A DNA stretch of 64,000 nt from positions 19,788-83,787 of the forward strand of contig CAYOBI010000003.1 of NCBI GenBank assembly GCA_964402325.1, in the 5' to 3' direction. A program made the translations under genes and the position numbers. The notes below the pieces were generated by a model. The model saw only the letters and a program-made list of their open reading frames with translations, was not told where the DNA came from and searched no databases. This DNA is from Raineyella sp964402325 (GTDB lineage: Bacteria > Actinomycetota > Actinomycetes > Propionibacteriales > Propionibacteriaceae). The stretch's first letter is position 1; each line of letters begins with the position of its first letter. Shown here in pieces: positions 41,801 to 48,419 of the stretch.

Positions 41801-42598
41801 GAGCAGCGCACCGGCACCCGGCTGGCCGACCTGGCGGCCGAGAACGAGGGCCGGCGGATCACCTTCGCCGACACCGCCCAGCAGCCCCAGCCGGTGATCA
41901 CCTCCCCGGAGTGGTCCGGGTCGGAGACCGGCGGGCGGCGCTACTCGGCGTTCGTGCAGAACGTCGAGCGGGACAAGCCGTGGCACACGCTGACCGGGCG
42001 GATGCACTTCTTCCTCGACCACGACTGGATGACCGACCTCGGCGAGAACCTGCCGACCTTCAAACCGCCGCTGGACATGCACCGGCTGTTCGGCGACGCG
42101 CAGCTCGGTTCCGCCGTCCCGGCCGGAGCGGGTCCCGGGCTGCAGGTCGGAGTGCGCTACCTCACCCCGCACAACAAGTGGTCCATCCACTCCGAGTACC
42201 AGGACAACCTCTACATGCTGTCGCTGAGCCGCGGCGGCCCCAACATCTGGATGTCGCCGGCCGACGCGGCGAAGATCGGCGTCAAGGACAACGAGTGGGT
42301 CGAGTCGTTCAACCGCAACGGCGTGGTGGTGGCCAGGGCGGTCGTCTCGCACCGGATGCCGGAGGGCACCGTCTTCATGCACCATGCCACGGAACGTACG
42401 GTCGACGTCCCCCGCTCGGAGACCTCCGGCACCCGCGGCGGCATCCACAACGCCCTGACCCGGGTGCTGATGAAGCCCACCCACTTGATCGGCGGCTACG
42501 CCCAGCAGGCGTACGCCTTCAACTACGTCGGTCCGACCGGCAACCAGCGCGACGAGGTCACCGTCATCCGTCGCCGCAGCCAGGAGGTGCAGTACTGA
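38831..42598 (+). CDS. narG: Respiratory nitrate reductase alpha subunit
   Basis: NarG reduces nitrate to nitrite at a Mo-bisMGD centre facing the cytoplasm. The 1255-residue product has the FS0 iron-sulfur ligand region HGVNCTGSCSWKVYVKDG (with the upstream His) and CPRG, and the molybdenum ligand region FGDQTDVPESGDWYNSSYLMMWGSN, where the Asp is the conserved ligand. The length is that of canonical membrane NarG. A twin-arginine signal is absent, as expected. GAAAGGAATCCC supports the ATG, and the stop overlaps the narH start (TGATG). Confidence 0.97.
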   Translation: MTTTPPPGGPERGHRPPSDDNGLLGLGTFFRRGSASPDRRQLFLTGGRDGDVFYRDRWSHDKVVRSTHGVNCTGSCSWKVYVKDGIITWEAQQTDYPDTGPDLPDYEPRGCPRGAAFSWYTYSPTRVRFPYARSVLVRLWREAKEDHPDPVEAWQSIVEDPEKARAYKSQRGKGGLVRISWDTANEIAAAAHVYTIKRYGPDRLAGFSVIPAMSQVSYGAGTRFYSLLGGVILSFYDWYADLPMASPQVFGDQTDVPESGDWYNSSYLMMWGSNVPVTRTPDAHFMTEVRYRGTKVVAVSPDYADNTKFADEWMAIHPGTDGALGLAMGHVILRDFHVAQATPYFLDYLKKYTDAPYLVSLEEHTAPDGSVAYVPGKFVTAEDLPGHADEENAAFRTVMLDRDGTPRVPNGSLGHRFGESGKGRWNLTLGDLDPALSVLETGHHQPTELLLARFDVVPEPGDEDARHLGASAVHRRGVPARRIGDRLVTTVYDLMLAQYGVQRADLPGAWPRGADDEEAVGTPAWAEAITGVPAAQITRVAREFARNAADSGGRSMILMGAGTNHYFHSDTIYRTMIALVMMCGCQGRNGGGWAHYVGQEKVRPITGFQQYAFALDWQRPTRHMTTASYWYLATDQWRYDGLPADALLSPLAGDRLRGRTTADALMEANKRGWMPSYPTFDRSPLQITEDAAAAGTEVPAYVLDQLRSGALHWACEDPDAPDNFPRVVTNWRTNLIGSSAKGAEYFHKHLLGATDAVRAAECTPDRRPVDMVWRDEAATGKVDLFMTMDFRMTSTTLHSDLVLPAATWYEKHDISTTDMHPFIHSFNPAIAPPWESRTDYEVFRELAGKVSELARTHLGTRRDLLAAPLNHDTPDALGMPHGATRPLAGTPMVPGVTMPKLITVERDYTAIRAKFDTIGPLPETAGMPIKGVLIHPEQELAELARMNGVARSGPCAGRPLVDTDVKAAEMILRLSGTSNGHLATQGFRTLEQRTGTRLADLAAENEGRRITFADTAQQPQPVITSPEWSGSETGGRRYSAFVQNVERDKPWHTLTGRMHFFLDHDWMTDLGENLPTFKPPLDMHRLFGDAQLGSAVPAGAGPGLQVGVRYLTPHNKWSIHSEYQDNLYMLSLSRGGPNIWMSPADAAKIGVKDNEWVESFNRNGVVVARAVVSHRMPEGTVFMHHATERTVDVPRSETSGTRGGIHNALTRVLMKPTHLIGGYAQQAYAFNYVGPTGNQRDEVTVIRRRSQEVQY

Positions 42599-44223
42599 TG
42601 CGGATCATGGCCCAGATGGCGATGGTGATGAACCTCGACAAGTGCATCGGGTGCCACACCTGTTCGGTCACCTGCAAGCAGGCGTGGACGAACCGGGCCG
42701 GCCTGGAGTACGTCTGGTTCAACAACGTCGAGACCCGCCCGGGGCTCGGCTATCCCCGGACGTACGAGGACCAGGACCGGTGGAAGGGCGGCTGGGTCCG
42801 GTTGCCCAACGGGAAGATCCGGCCCCGCGCGGGCGGACGGCTGCGCAAACTGGCGACGATCTTCTACAACCCCGACCTGCCGAGGATCGCCGACTACTAC
42901 GAGCCCTGGACGTACGACTACGACATGCTGCTGAGCGCGCCGGCGGACTCCCCGCACGTGCCGGTGGCCCGGCCGCGGTCGCTGATCACCGGCGACGAGA
43001 TGAAGATCTCCTGGTCGGCGAACTGGGACGACGACCTCGCCGGCTCCCAGGAGATCGCGGTCGACGACCCGATCCTGGCAAGGATGAACGAGCAGGTCCG
43101 GCTCGAGTACGAGAAGACCTTCATGTTCTACCTGCCGCGGATCTGCGAGCACTGCCTCAACCCGTCGTGCGTCGCCTCCTGCCCGTCGGGGGCGATGTAC
43201 AAGCGGGTCGAGGACGGCATCGTGCTGGTCGACCAGGACCAGTGCCGCGGCTGGCGGATGTGCGTGTCCGGCTGCCCGTACAAGAAGGTCTACTTCAACC
43301 ACCGCACCGGCAAGGCGGAGAAGTGCACCCTCTGCTACCCACGGCTCGAGGAGGGGCTGCCGACGGTCTGCTCGGAGACCTGCGTGGGGCGGCTGCGCTA
43401 CCTCGGCATCGTCCTGTACGACGCCGACAGGGTCACCGAGGCCGCCTCGGTCGCCGACGAACATCGGTTGCTCGCCGCCCAGCGCGCGGCCTTCCTCGAC
43501 CCGCACGACCCGGGGGTGCAGCGTGCCGCGGAGGCCGCGGGGATCCCGCACGACTGGCTCGAGGCGGCCCGCCGCTCGCCGATATGGCGGCTGATCAACG
43601 ACTACGAGGTGGCCCTGCCGCTGCACCCGGAGTTCCGTACGCTGCCGATGGTCTGGTACATCCCGCCGCTGTCGCCGATCGTCGACGAGGTGTCGCGGAC
43701 CGGCAACGACGCCGAGGATCACCGGGTGCTGCTGACCGCCCTGTCGACGATGCGGATCCCGCTGGAGTACATGGCCGAGCTGTTCACCGCCGGCGACCCC
43801 CGTCCGGTCGAGCTGGCGCTCCGCCGGCTCGCGGCGATGCGCTCCTACATGCGCGACCTCAACCTCGGCGAGGAGCCGCGGGAGGAGATCGCCGCCGCGG
43901 TCGGGATGACCGGGCAGGGGATCGAGGACATGTACCGGCTGCTGGCGATCGCCGACCACGACGACCGCTACGTCATCCCCAGCACCCACGGCGAGATCGG
44001 CCGGGCGATGGCCGAGGTCGACCCGATGGGCTGCTCGCTCGACGGGCCGGACGGGATCGGGATGCACGGTCCGGGCCTGGCCACCGACGAGCACGCCGCC
44101 ACCCGGGACCCCGCCGCCGCGCCCGGGGTGGACGGCGTGCAGCGGGTCCGCCTGACGCTGAGCCGGCGCGCGGACCTGGACGCGATCCCCGGACAGCCGG
44201 GCTGGGCCGGGGGTGCGCTGTGA
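42598..44223 (+). CDS. narH: Respiratory nitrate reductase beta subunit
   Basis: NarH carries electrons from the heme subunit to NarG through four iron-sulfur clusters. The 541-residue protein has the cysteine groups CIGCHTCSVTC, CEHCLNPSCVASC, CRGWRMCVSGC and CTLCYPRLEEGLPTVCSETC. Tryptophan in CRGWRMC replaces the second cysteine of that group and marks the [3Fe-4S] cluster, as in E. coli NarH. It is coupled to narG and to narJ (GTGA overlap). Confidence 0.97.
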   Translation: MRIMAQMAMVMNLDKCIGCHTCSVTCKQAWTNRAGLEYVWFNNVETRPGLGYPRTYEDQDRWKGGWVRLPNGKIRPRAGGRLRKLATIFYNPDLPRIADYYEPWTYDYDMLLSAPADSPHVPVARPRSLITGDEMKISWSANWDDDLAGSQEIAVDDPILARMNEQVRLEYEKTFMFYLPRICEHCLNPSCVASCPSGAMYKRVEDGIVLVDQDQCRGWRMCVSGCPYKKVYFNHRTGKAEKCTLCYPRLEEGLPTVCSETCVGRLRYLGIVLYDADRVTEAASVADEHRLLAAQRAAFLDPHDPGVQRAAEAAGIPHDWLEAARRSPIWRLINDYEVALPLHPEFRTLPMVWYIPPLSPIVDEVSRTGNDAEDHRVLLTALSTMRIPLEYMAELFTAGDPRPVELALRRLAAMRSYMRDLNLGEEPREEIAAAVGMTGQGIEDMYRLLAIADHDDRYVIPSTHGEIGRAMAEVDPMGCSLDGPDGIGMHGPGLATDEHAATRDPAAAPGVDGVQRVRLTLSRRADLDAIPGQPGWAGGAL

Positions 44224-44963
44224 GCCTCCCGGGGATCGGCCAGGGCGGCTTCCGGGGCCGGGCCCGCCGGAGGTCCGGGCCACCGGTGCCGCACACCGCC
44301 CGGCAGCGGGCCCTCACCCACATGGCCGCCTCGGTGCTGCTCTGCTACCCCGGCGAGGACGCCGCGGCGAAACGTGCCGCGATCAGCGCCGAGCTCGGCG
44401 CACTGCCCCGCCCGATCGCCGACCGGTTCGGCGCGTTCCTGGCCCATGCCGAGCGCGTCGGGCCCGACGGGCTGGCCCAGGAGTACGTCGCGACCTTCGA
44501 CCTGAAGCGGAAGTGCTCCCTCTACCTGTCGTACTTCCTCACCGGCGACACCCGCCGGCGGGGCACAGCCCTGGTGACCTTCCTCGAGGTGTACCGGGCC
44601 GCCGGCTTCGAGTTCGACGCGGCGGAGCTGCCGGACTTCCTGCCGGTGGTGCTGGAGTTCTCCGCGCTCGGCGACGCCGAACTGGCCGGGGCACTGCTCG
44701 CCTCGCACCGCGAGGGGCTGGAGGTGCTGCGGGAGGCGCTCGCCGCCCTGGGCAGCACGTGGACCGGGGTGGTGGAGGCGGTCACCCTCACCCTGCCGCA
44801 CGTCGACGAGGCGACCCGTCGGCGGACCCTCGACCTGATCGCCGGCGGTCCCCCGGCCGAGATGGTCGGCGCCGACGCGCTCGGTCCCGCTGAGTCGGCG
44901 GCCGCCGGCCCGACCGGCTCGCGCCTGCCGCTCATCCCCGCACCGGCACGACCCCAGGAGTAA
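44220..44963 (+). CDS. narJ: Nitrate reductase molybdenum cofactor assembly chaperone
   Basis: NarJ is a dedicated chaperone that holds NarGH until cofactor insertion and membrane docking. The 247-residue product has the Tor/NarJ helical fold signature MAASVLLCYPGEDAAAKRAAI and EYVATFDLKRKCSLYLSYFLTGDTRRRGTALVTFLEVYRAAGFE. The start GTG overlaps the narH stop; the first ~30 residues are variable. A short Pro/Ala tail ends the protein. Confidence 0.94.
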   Translation: MSLPGIGQGGFRGRARRRSGPPVPHTARQRALTHMAASVLLCYPGEDAAAKRAAISAELGALPRPIADRFGAFLAHAERVGPDGLAQEYVATFDLKRKCSLYLSYFLTGDTRRRGTALVTFLEVYRAAGFEFDAAELPDFLPVVLEFSALGDAELAGALLASHREGLEVLREALAALGSTWTGVVEAVTLTLPHVDEATRRRTLDLIAGGPPAEMVGADALGPAESAAAGPTGSRLPLIPAPARPQE

Positions 44964-44969
44964 CGGACA

Positions 44970-45767
44970 ATGCGCACCCTCGACGTGATGCTGTGGATCG
45001 CCTTCCCGTACGTCTGCCTCACGATGCTGGTCGTCGGCACCGTCTGGCGCTGGCGGCACGACAAGTTCGGCTGGACCACCCGCTCCTCGGAGCTGTACGA
45101 GAGCCGGATGCTGCGGCTCGGTTCCCCGCTGTTCCACTACGGCATCCTCGCCGTCGCCGCCGGCCACCTGATGGGCCTGGTGATCCCCAAGGCCTGGACC
45201 GAGGCGATCGGCCTGCACGAGGGCGCCTACCACCTCGTCGCCACCCTCGGTGGCGGGCTGGCCGGGCTCGCGGCGGGGGTGGGGCTGGTGCTGCTGATCG
45301 TCCGGCGCCGGTTCGTCCACGGGGTGTTCCAGGCCACCACCCGCAACGACAAGTTCATGTACGTGCTGCTGGCGCTGCCGGTGGTGCTCGGGATCACCGC
45401 GACCCTGCTGCACCAGGTGTTCGGCAGCGGTGAGGGCTACGACTACCGGGAGACGATCTCTCCCTGGCTGCGCTCACTGTTCGTCCTGCAGCCGCGTGCC
45501 GAGCTGATGGCTGACGTCCCGCTCGCCTTCCAGCTGCACGTCATCGCGGCGTTCCTGCTGTTCGCGGTGTGGCCGTACACCCGGCTGGTGCACGCCCTCT
45601 CGGTGCCCCTGGGCTACCCGACCCGGCCGTACATCGTCTACCGCTCCCGCGCCGCCGACCCGGTGATCCGGCGTCCCGACCGGGGTTGGGAACCGATCGT
45701 CGGACCGGTCTCGCTCGACCGCTCGCGCGGCGGCAAGGTCCGCCCGGAGCCGGAGCAGCGCCGCTGA
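44970..45767 (+). CDS. narI: Respiratory nitrate reductase gamma subunit (cytochrome b)
   Basis: NarI is the membrane anchor with two b hemes that takes electrons from menaquinol. The 265 residues have five membrane helices. The heme histidines are expected in SPLFHYGILAVAAGHLMGL and FQLHVIAAFLLFAVWPYTRLVHALSVP. LGYPTRPYIVYRSR closes the conserved part and a basic tail follows. Last gene of the narKGHJI operon, 6 nt after narJ. Confidence 0.96.
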   Translation: MRTLDVMLWIAFPYVCLTMLVVGTVWRWRHDKFGWTTRSSELYESRMLRLGSPLFHYGILAVAAGHLMGLVIPKAWTEAIGLHEGAYHLVATLGGGLAGLAAGVGLVLLIVRRRFVHGVFQATTRNDKFMYVLLALPVVLGITATLLHQVFGSGEGYDYRETISPWLRSLFVLQPRAELMADVPLAFQLHVIAAFLLFAVWPYTRLVHALSVPLGYPTRPYIVYRSRAADPVIRRPDRGWEPIVGPVSLDRSRGGKVRPEPEQRR

Positions 45768-45811
45768 CCCCCGGTGATCGGGACGGGGGCCCGGCCCACC
45801 ACCCGACCGAT

Positions 45812-45817
45812 TACCCT
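45812..45817 (+). promoter_or_regulatory. Probable -10 element of the leaderless SixA-like gene
   Basis: TACCCT ends 7 nt before the ATG. The G-run between them could still act as a weak ribosome-binding site if transcription started further upstream. Confidence 0.4.
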
Positions 45818-45824
45818 GGGGGGT

Positions 45825-46343
45825 ATGCAGCGCCACCTGTACCTGACCCGCCACGGCGACGCCGCGGCGCACTCCTTCGCCGCCGACCGGGACCGTCCGC
45901 TCAGCGACCTCGGCCGCCGGCAGGCCGCCGAGGCAGGGGAGCTGCTGGCCGACCGCGGGATCGAGGTGGTGATGAGCTCCACCGCGGAACGATGCCGCGA
46001 GACGGTCGCCGGGCTGCGGCTGCCGGACACGACCCGCCGGGAGTTCCAGGAGGCGCTCTACCTCGCCGACGTCGAGACACTGCTGCAGCGCATCGGCGAG
46101 ATCGAGGACGAGGTGACCGCCCTGCTGGTGGTGGGCCACTCCCCCGGACTGCCGGCGCTGGCCTCCGAGCTGGCGTACGACGCCGGCCACGGTGACGCCG
46201 ACGCGCAGCGCTGTGCCTTCCCGGTCGCCTCGATCACCGAGATCCAGGTGCCCTGCACCTGGGCCGAGCTCGCCGACGGCGAGCGGACCGGGGTCCGGAT
46301 CGTCGGGACGGTGGGCTCGGACGCGGTACCGTCGCCCTGCTGA
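45825..46343 (+). CDS. SixA-like phosphohistidine phosphatase
   Basis: The 172-residue protein belongs to the histidine phosphatase (phosphoglycerate mutase-like) superfamily. The catalytic histidine is in YLTRHGDAAAHSF, and the second conserved His is in ALLVVGHSPGLPAL. SixA enzymes remove phosphate from histidine phosphotransfer domains. The reading frame extends 17 codons upstream, but the RHG motif normally lies about ten residues from the N-terminus, which supports this start. It follows narI on the same strand and may be independently transcribed. Confidence 0.85.
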   Translation: MQRHLYLTRHGDAAAHSFAADRDRPLSDLGRRQAAEAGELLADRGIEVVMSSTAERCRETVAGLRLPDTTRREFQEALYLADVETLLQRIGEIEDEVTALLVVGHSPGLPALASELAYDAGHGDADAQRCAFPVASITEIQVPCTWAELADGERTGVRIVGTVGSDAVPSPC

Positions 46344-46383
46344 GCCCGGCAGCCGGATCAGCGCCGGGGCGGCAACGCCGGAT

Positions 46384-47331
46384 TTAGGGCCGGGGCACCG
46401 GCTTGTCCGGCAGCGGTTCCTCGGACACGTCGTGCGAGGAGTGCGACTGGACGTGCACGTACACGTCGCTGCGGCGCAACTGGGCCGAGATCGCACCCTT
46501 GACCTCCTCGGCGAGGGCACGGGCCCGGCCGACGGTCCACTCGTCGGGGACGCACATGAACGAGTGCACCACGGCCAGCTGACCCTGCTGGACCGTCTGG
46601 GTGGCCAGGAAGTGCACCGGCTCGCGGGCGGCGACGTCCGCCTCGACGGCCCGGATCCGGGCCACGTCCTCGGCATCGAGCGAGGAGCTGAGCAGCAGCG
46701 TCCCGGAGCGGCGCAGCAGGCCCCAACCGGTGAACAGGATGTTGGCGCCGACCAGCAGCGCCACGATCGGGTCGAGCGGCTGCCACTTGGTCAGCGCGAC
46801 CAGACCGATGCCGGCCAGTACGCCGACCGAGGTCCACACGTCGGTCATCAGGTGTTTGCCGTCCGCCTCGAGGGCGATCGACCGGTGCCGGCGCCCGGCG
46901 CGGCGCAGCACCACCGAGACGGCGAGGTTGACCAGCGAGGCGCCGGTGGCCAGCAGCAGGCCGACACCGAGATCCTCGACCGGTTGCGGGTGGATCAGCC
47001 GCTGCACCGCGGTGTAGATGATCAGGGTCGCAGCCACCAGGATCATCGAGCCCTCGGCGAGCGAGGAGAAGTACTCGGCCTTGCCGTGCCCGAACGGGTG
47101 GCCCTCGTCCGCCGGCTTGGCGGCCAGCCCGAGGGCCCAGACGCCGATCAGCGCCGCGGCGAGGTTGACCATCGACTCCATCGCGTCGGACAGCAGGCCC
47201 ACTGATCCGGTCAGCAGGGCGGCGCCCGCCTTGATCGCCATCGTGGTGAGGGCGGCGGCGACCGAGAGCCACATGAAGCGGCGGAGGTAGCGCGTGTCCA
47301 CGATCGCCGCAGCGGTCTGTTGGGTGCTCAT
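46384..47331 (-). CDS. Cation diffusion facilitator family transporter
   Basis: The 315-residue protein has the CDF layout of six membrane helices and a cytoplasmic C-terminal domain. The metal-site residues are in SDAMESMVN (helix 2, D and the nearby residues), HPFGHGKAEYFSSLAEG (loop and helix 3) and ADGKHLMTDVWTSVG (helix 5). The HLMTD motif is typical of zinc/iron/manganese exporters; the metal is not predictable here. The C-terminal domain includes HSFMCVPDEWTVGRARALAEEV. TAACCT lies 8 nt upstream of the ATG with no ribosome-binding site, suggesting another leaderless start. Confidence 0.9.
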   Translation of the reverse strand: MSTQQTAAAIVDTRYLRRFMWLSVAAALTTMAIKAGAALLTGSVGLLSDAMESMVNLAAALIGVWALGLAAKPADEGHPFGHGKAEYFSSLAEGSMILVAATLIIYTAVQRLIHPQPVEDLGVGLLLATGASLVNLAVSVVLRRAGRRHRSIALEADGKHLMTDVWTSVGVLAGIGLVALTKWQPLDPIVALLVGANILFTGWGLLRRSGTLLLSSSLDAEDVARIRAVEADVAAREPVHFLATQTVQQGQLAVVHSFMCVPDEWTVGRARALAEEVKGAISAQLRRSDVYVHVQSHSSHDVSEEPLPDKPVPRP

Positions 47332-47413
47332 GTGGTTCGAGGTTAACCGCCCAGGGGCTGCCCCGACAGCAAGGAAAGGCTGGCAGAACACAGGCAAGGC
47401 TATCGATACCGGA

Positions 47414-47451
47414 CCCGGGCCCGGGCGGGGACACCGGCACCCGGGCCCGGG
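47414..47451 (-). terminator. Terminator after the aldo/keto reductase gene
   Basis: CCCGGGCCCGGG at 47414-47425 repeats at 47440-47451. Because the 12-mer is self-complementary, the two copies pair to form a stable stem. It lies 21 nt beyond the aldo/keto reductase stop on the minus strand. Confidence 0.65.
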
Positions 47452-47471
47452 GTCACGAGGGTGTCGTACGG

Positions 47472-48314
47472 TCAGTGCCCGAACACGTACGGGTCGACGA
47501 TGTCGGCCCGCGGATCGGCGAGCGCGTCGATGGCCGCCATCTGCTCGTCGGACAGGCTGAAGCCGAACACCGACAGGTTCTCCACCTGGCGGCCCGGATC
47601 GGCCGACTTCGGCACCGCGACGAAACCCTGCTGCACCTGCCAGCGCAGCACCACTTGGGAGGGCGTACGCCCCACGGCGCGCGCCGCGTCGGCGACCGCC
47701 GGCGAGGCCATCAGCTCGTCGCGGTGGTAGCGGCCCAGCGGGCTCCACGCCTCGGTGACGATGCCGTGCTCGCGGTGGATCGCCACCAGGTCGCGGCGCG
47801 GACGGGTCGGGTCCAGCTCGATCTGGTTCACCTCGGGCTGATAGCCACGGCCGAACAGGTCGGTGAGGAACGGCTCGGTGAAGTTGGAGGTGCCGATCGC
47901 CCGGGCCAGGCCGGCCTGCTGGACGGCGAGCAGACCCTCGAACGCCTCGACGTGCCGGCCCTGGTCGGGGTTGGGCCAGTGGATCAGCAGCAGGTCGACG
48001 TAGTCGAGCCCCATCCGCTCCAGCGCCGCCTCCAGCGACTCGCGGACCAGGTCGCGGCCGTGCCACTTCTTGTTGAACTTGGTCGTGACGAACACCTGCT
48101 CGCGCGGCACCGAGGCCTGCCGGACACCGGCCCCGACGGCGTCCTCGTTCCGGTAGTTCTCCGCGGTGTCGACGAGGCGGTAGCCGGCGTCGAGCGCGGT
48201 CGCCACCGCCTCCGTGCACTCGGCTCCGGTCATCGGCCAGGTGCCCAGCCCGAGCAGCGGCATCGCGCCGCCACTGCGCAGCGGGACGGTCGGGGCGAGC
48301 GGTACGGAAGTCAT
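47472..48314 (-). CDS. Aldo/keto reductase
   Basis: This 280-residue NADPH-dependent oxidoreductase has the catalytic tetrad: Asp and Tyr in RLVDTAENYRNED, Lys in VTTKFNKKWHGRD and His in LLLIHWPNPDQ. The nucleotide-binding region is FVAVPKSADPGRQVENL. It resembles 2,5-diketo-D-gluconate reductase-like AKRs (AKR5 type). The substrate is unknown. GGAGGATCC gives a firm start. It is monocistronic, divergent from treY. Confidence 0.93.
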   Translation of the reverse strand: MTSVPLAPTVPLRSGGAMPLLGLGTWPMTGAECTEAVATALDAGYRLVDTAENYRNEDAVGAGVRQASVPREQVFVTTKFNKKWHGRDLVRESLEAALERMGLDYVDLLLIHWPNPDQGRHVEAFEGLLAVQQAGLARAIGTSNFTEPFLTDLFGRGYQPEVNQIELDPTRPRRDLVAIHREHGIVTEAWSPLGRYHRDELMASPAVADAARAVGRTPSQVVLRWQVQQGFVAVPKSADPGRQVENLSVFGFSLSDEQMAAIDALADPRADIVDPYVFGH

Positions 48315-48419
48315 GGATCCTCCTCGATCAGGGGTCGACAGCGCCGGTGTCGGCGGCTCCACCCTACGCAGGATCCCGGGCGCCGGTACTGTGAGGGCGG
48401 ATCGACGGAAGGACAACCT

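Noticed and set aside
38936..42484. 1182-codon open frame on the minus strand opposite narG
   Set aside because: Shadow frame caused by high third-position GC in narG; it has no recognisable motif.
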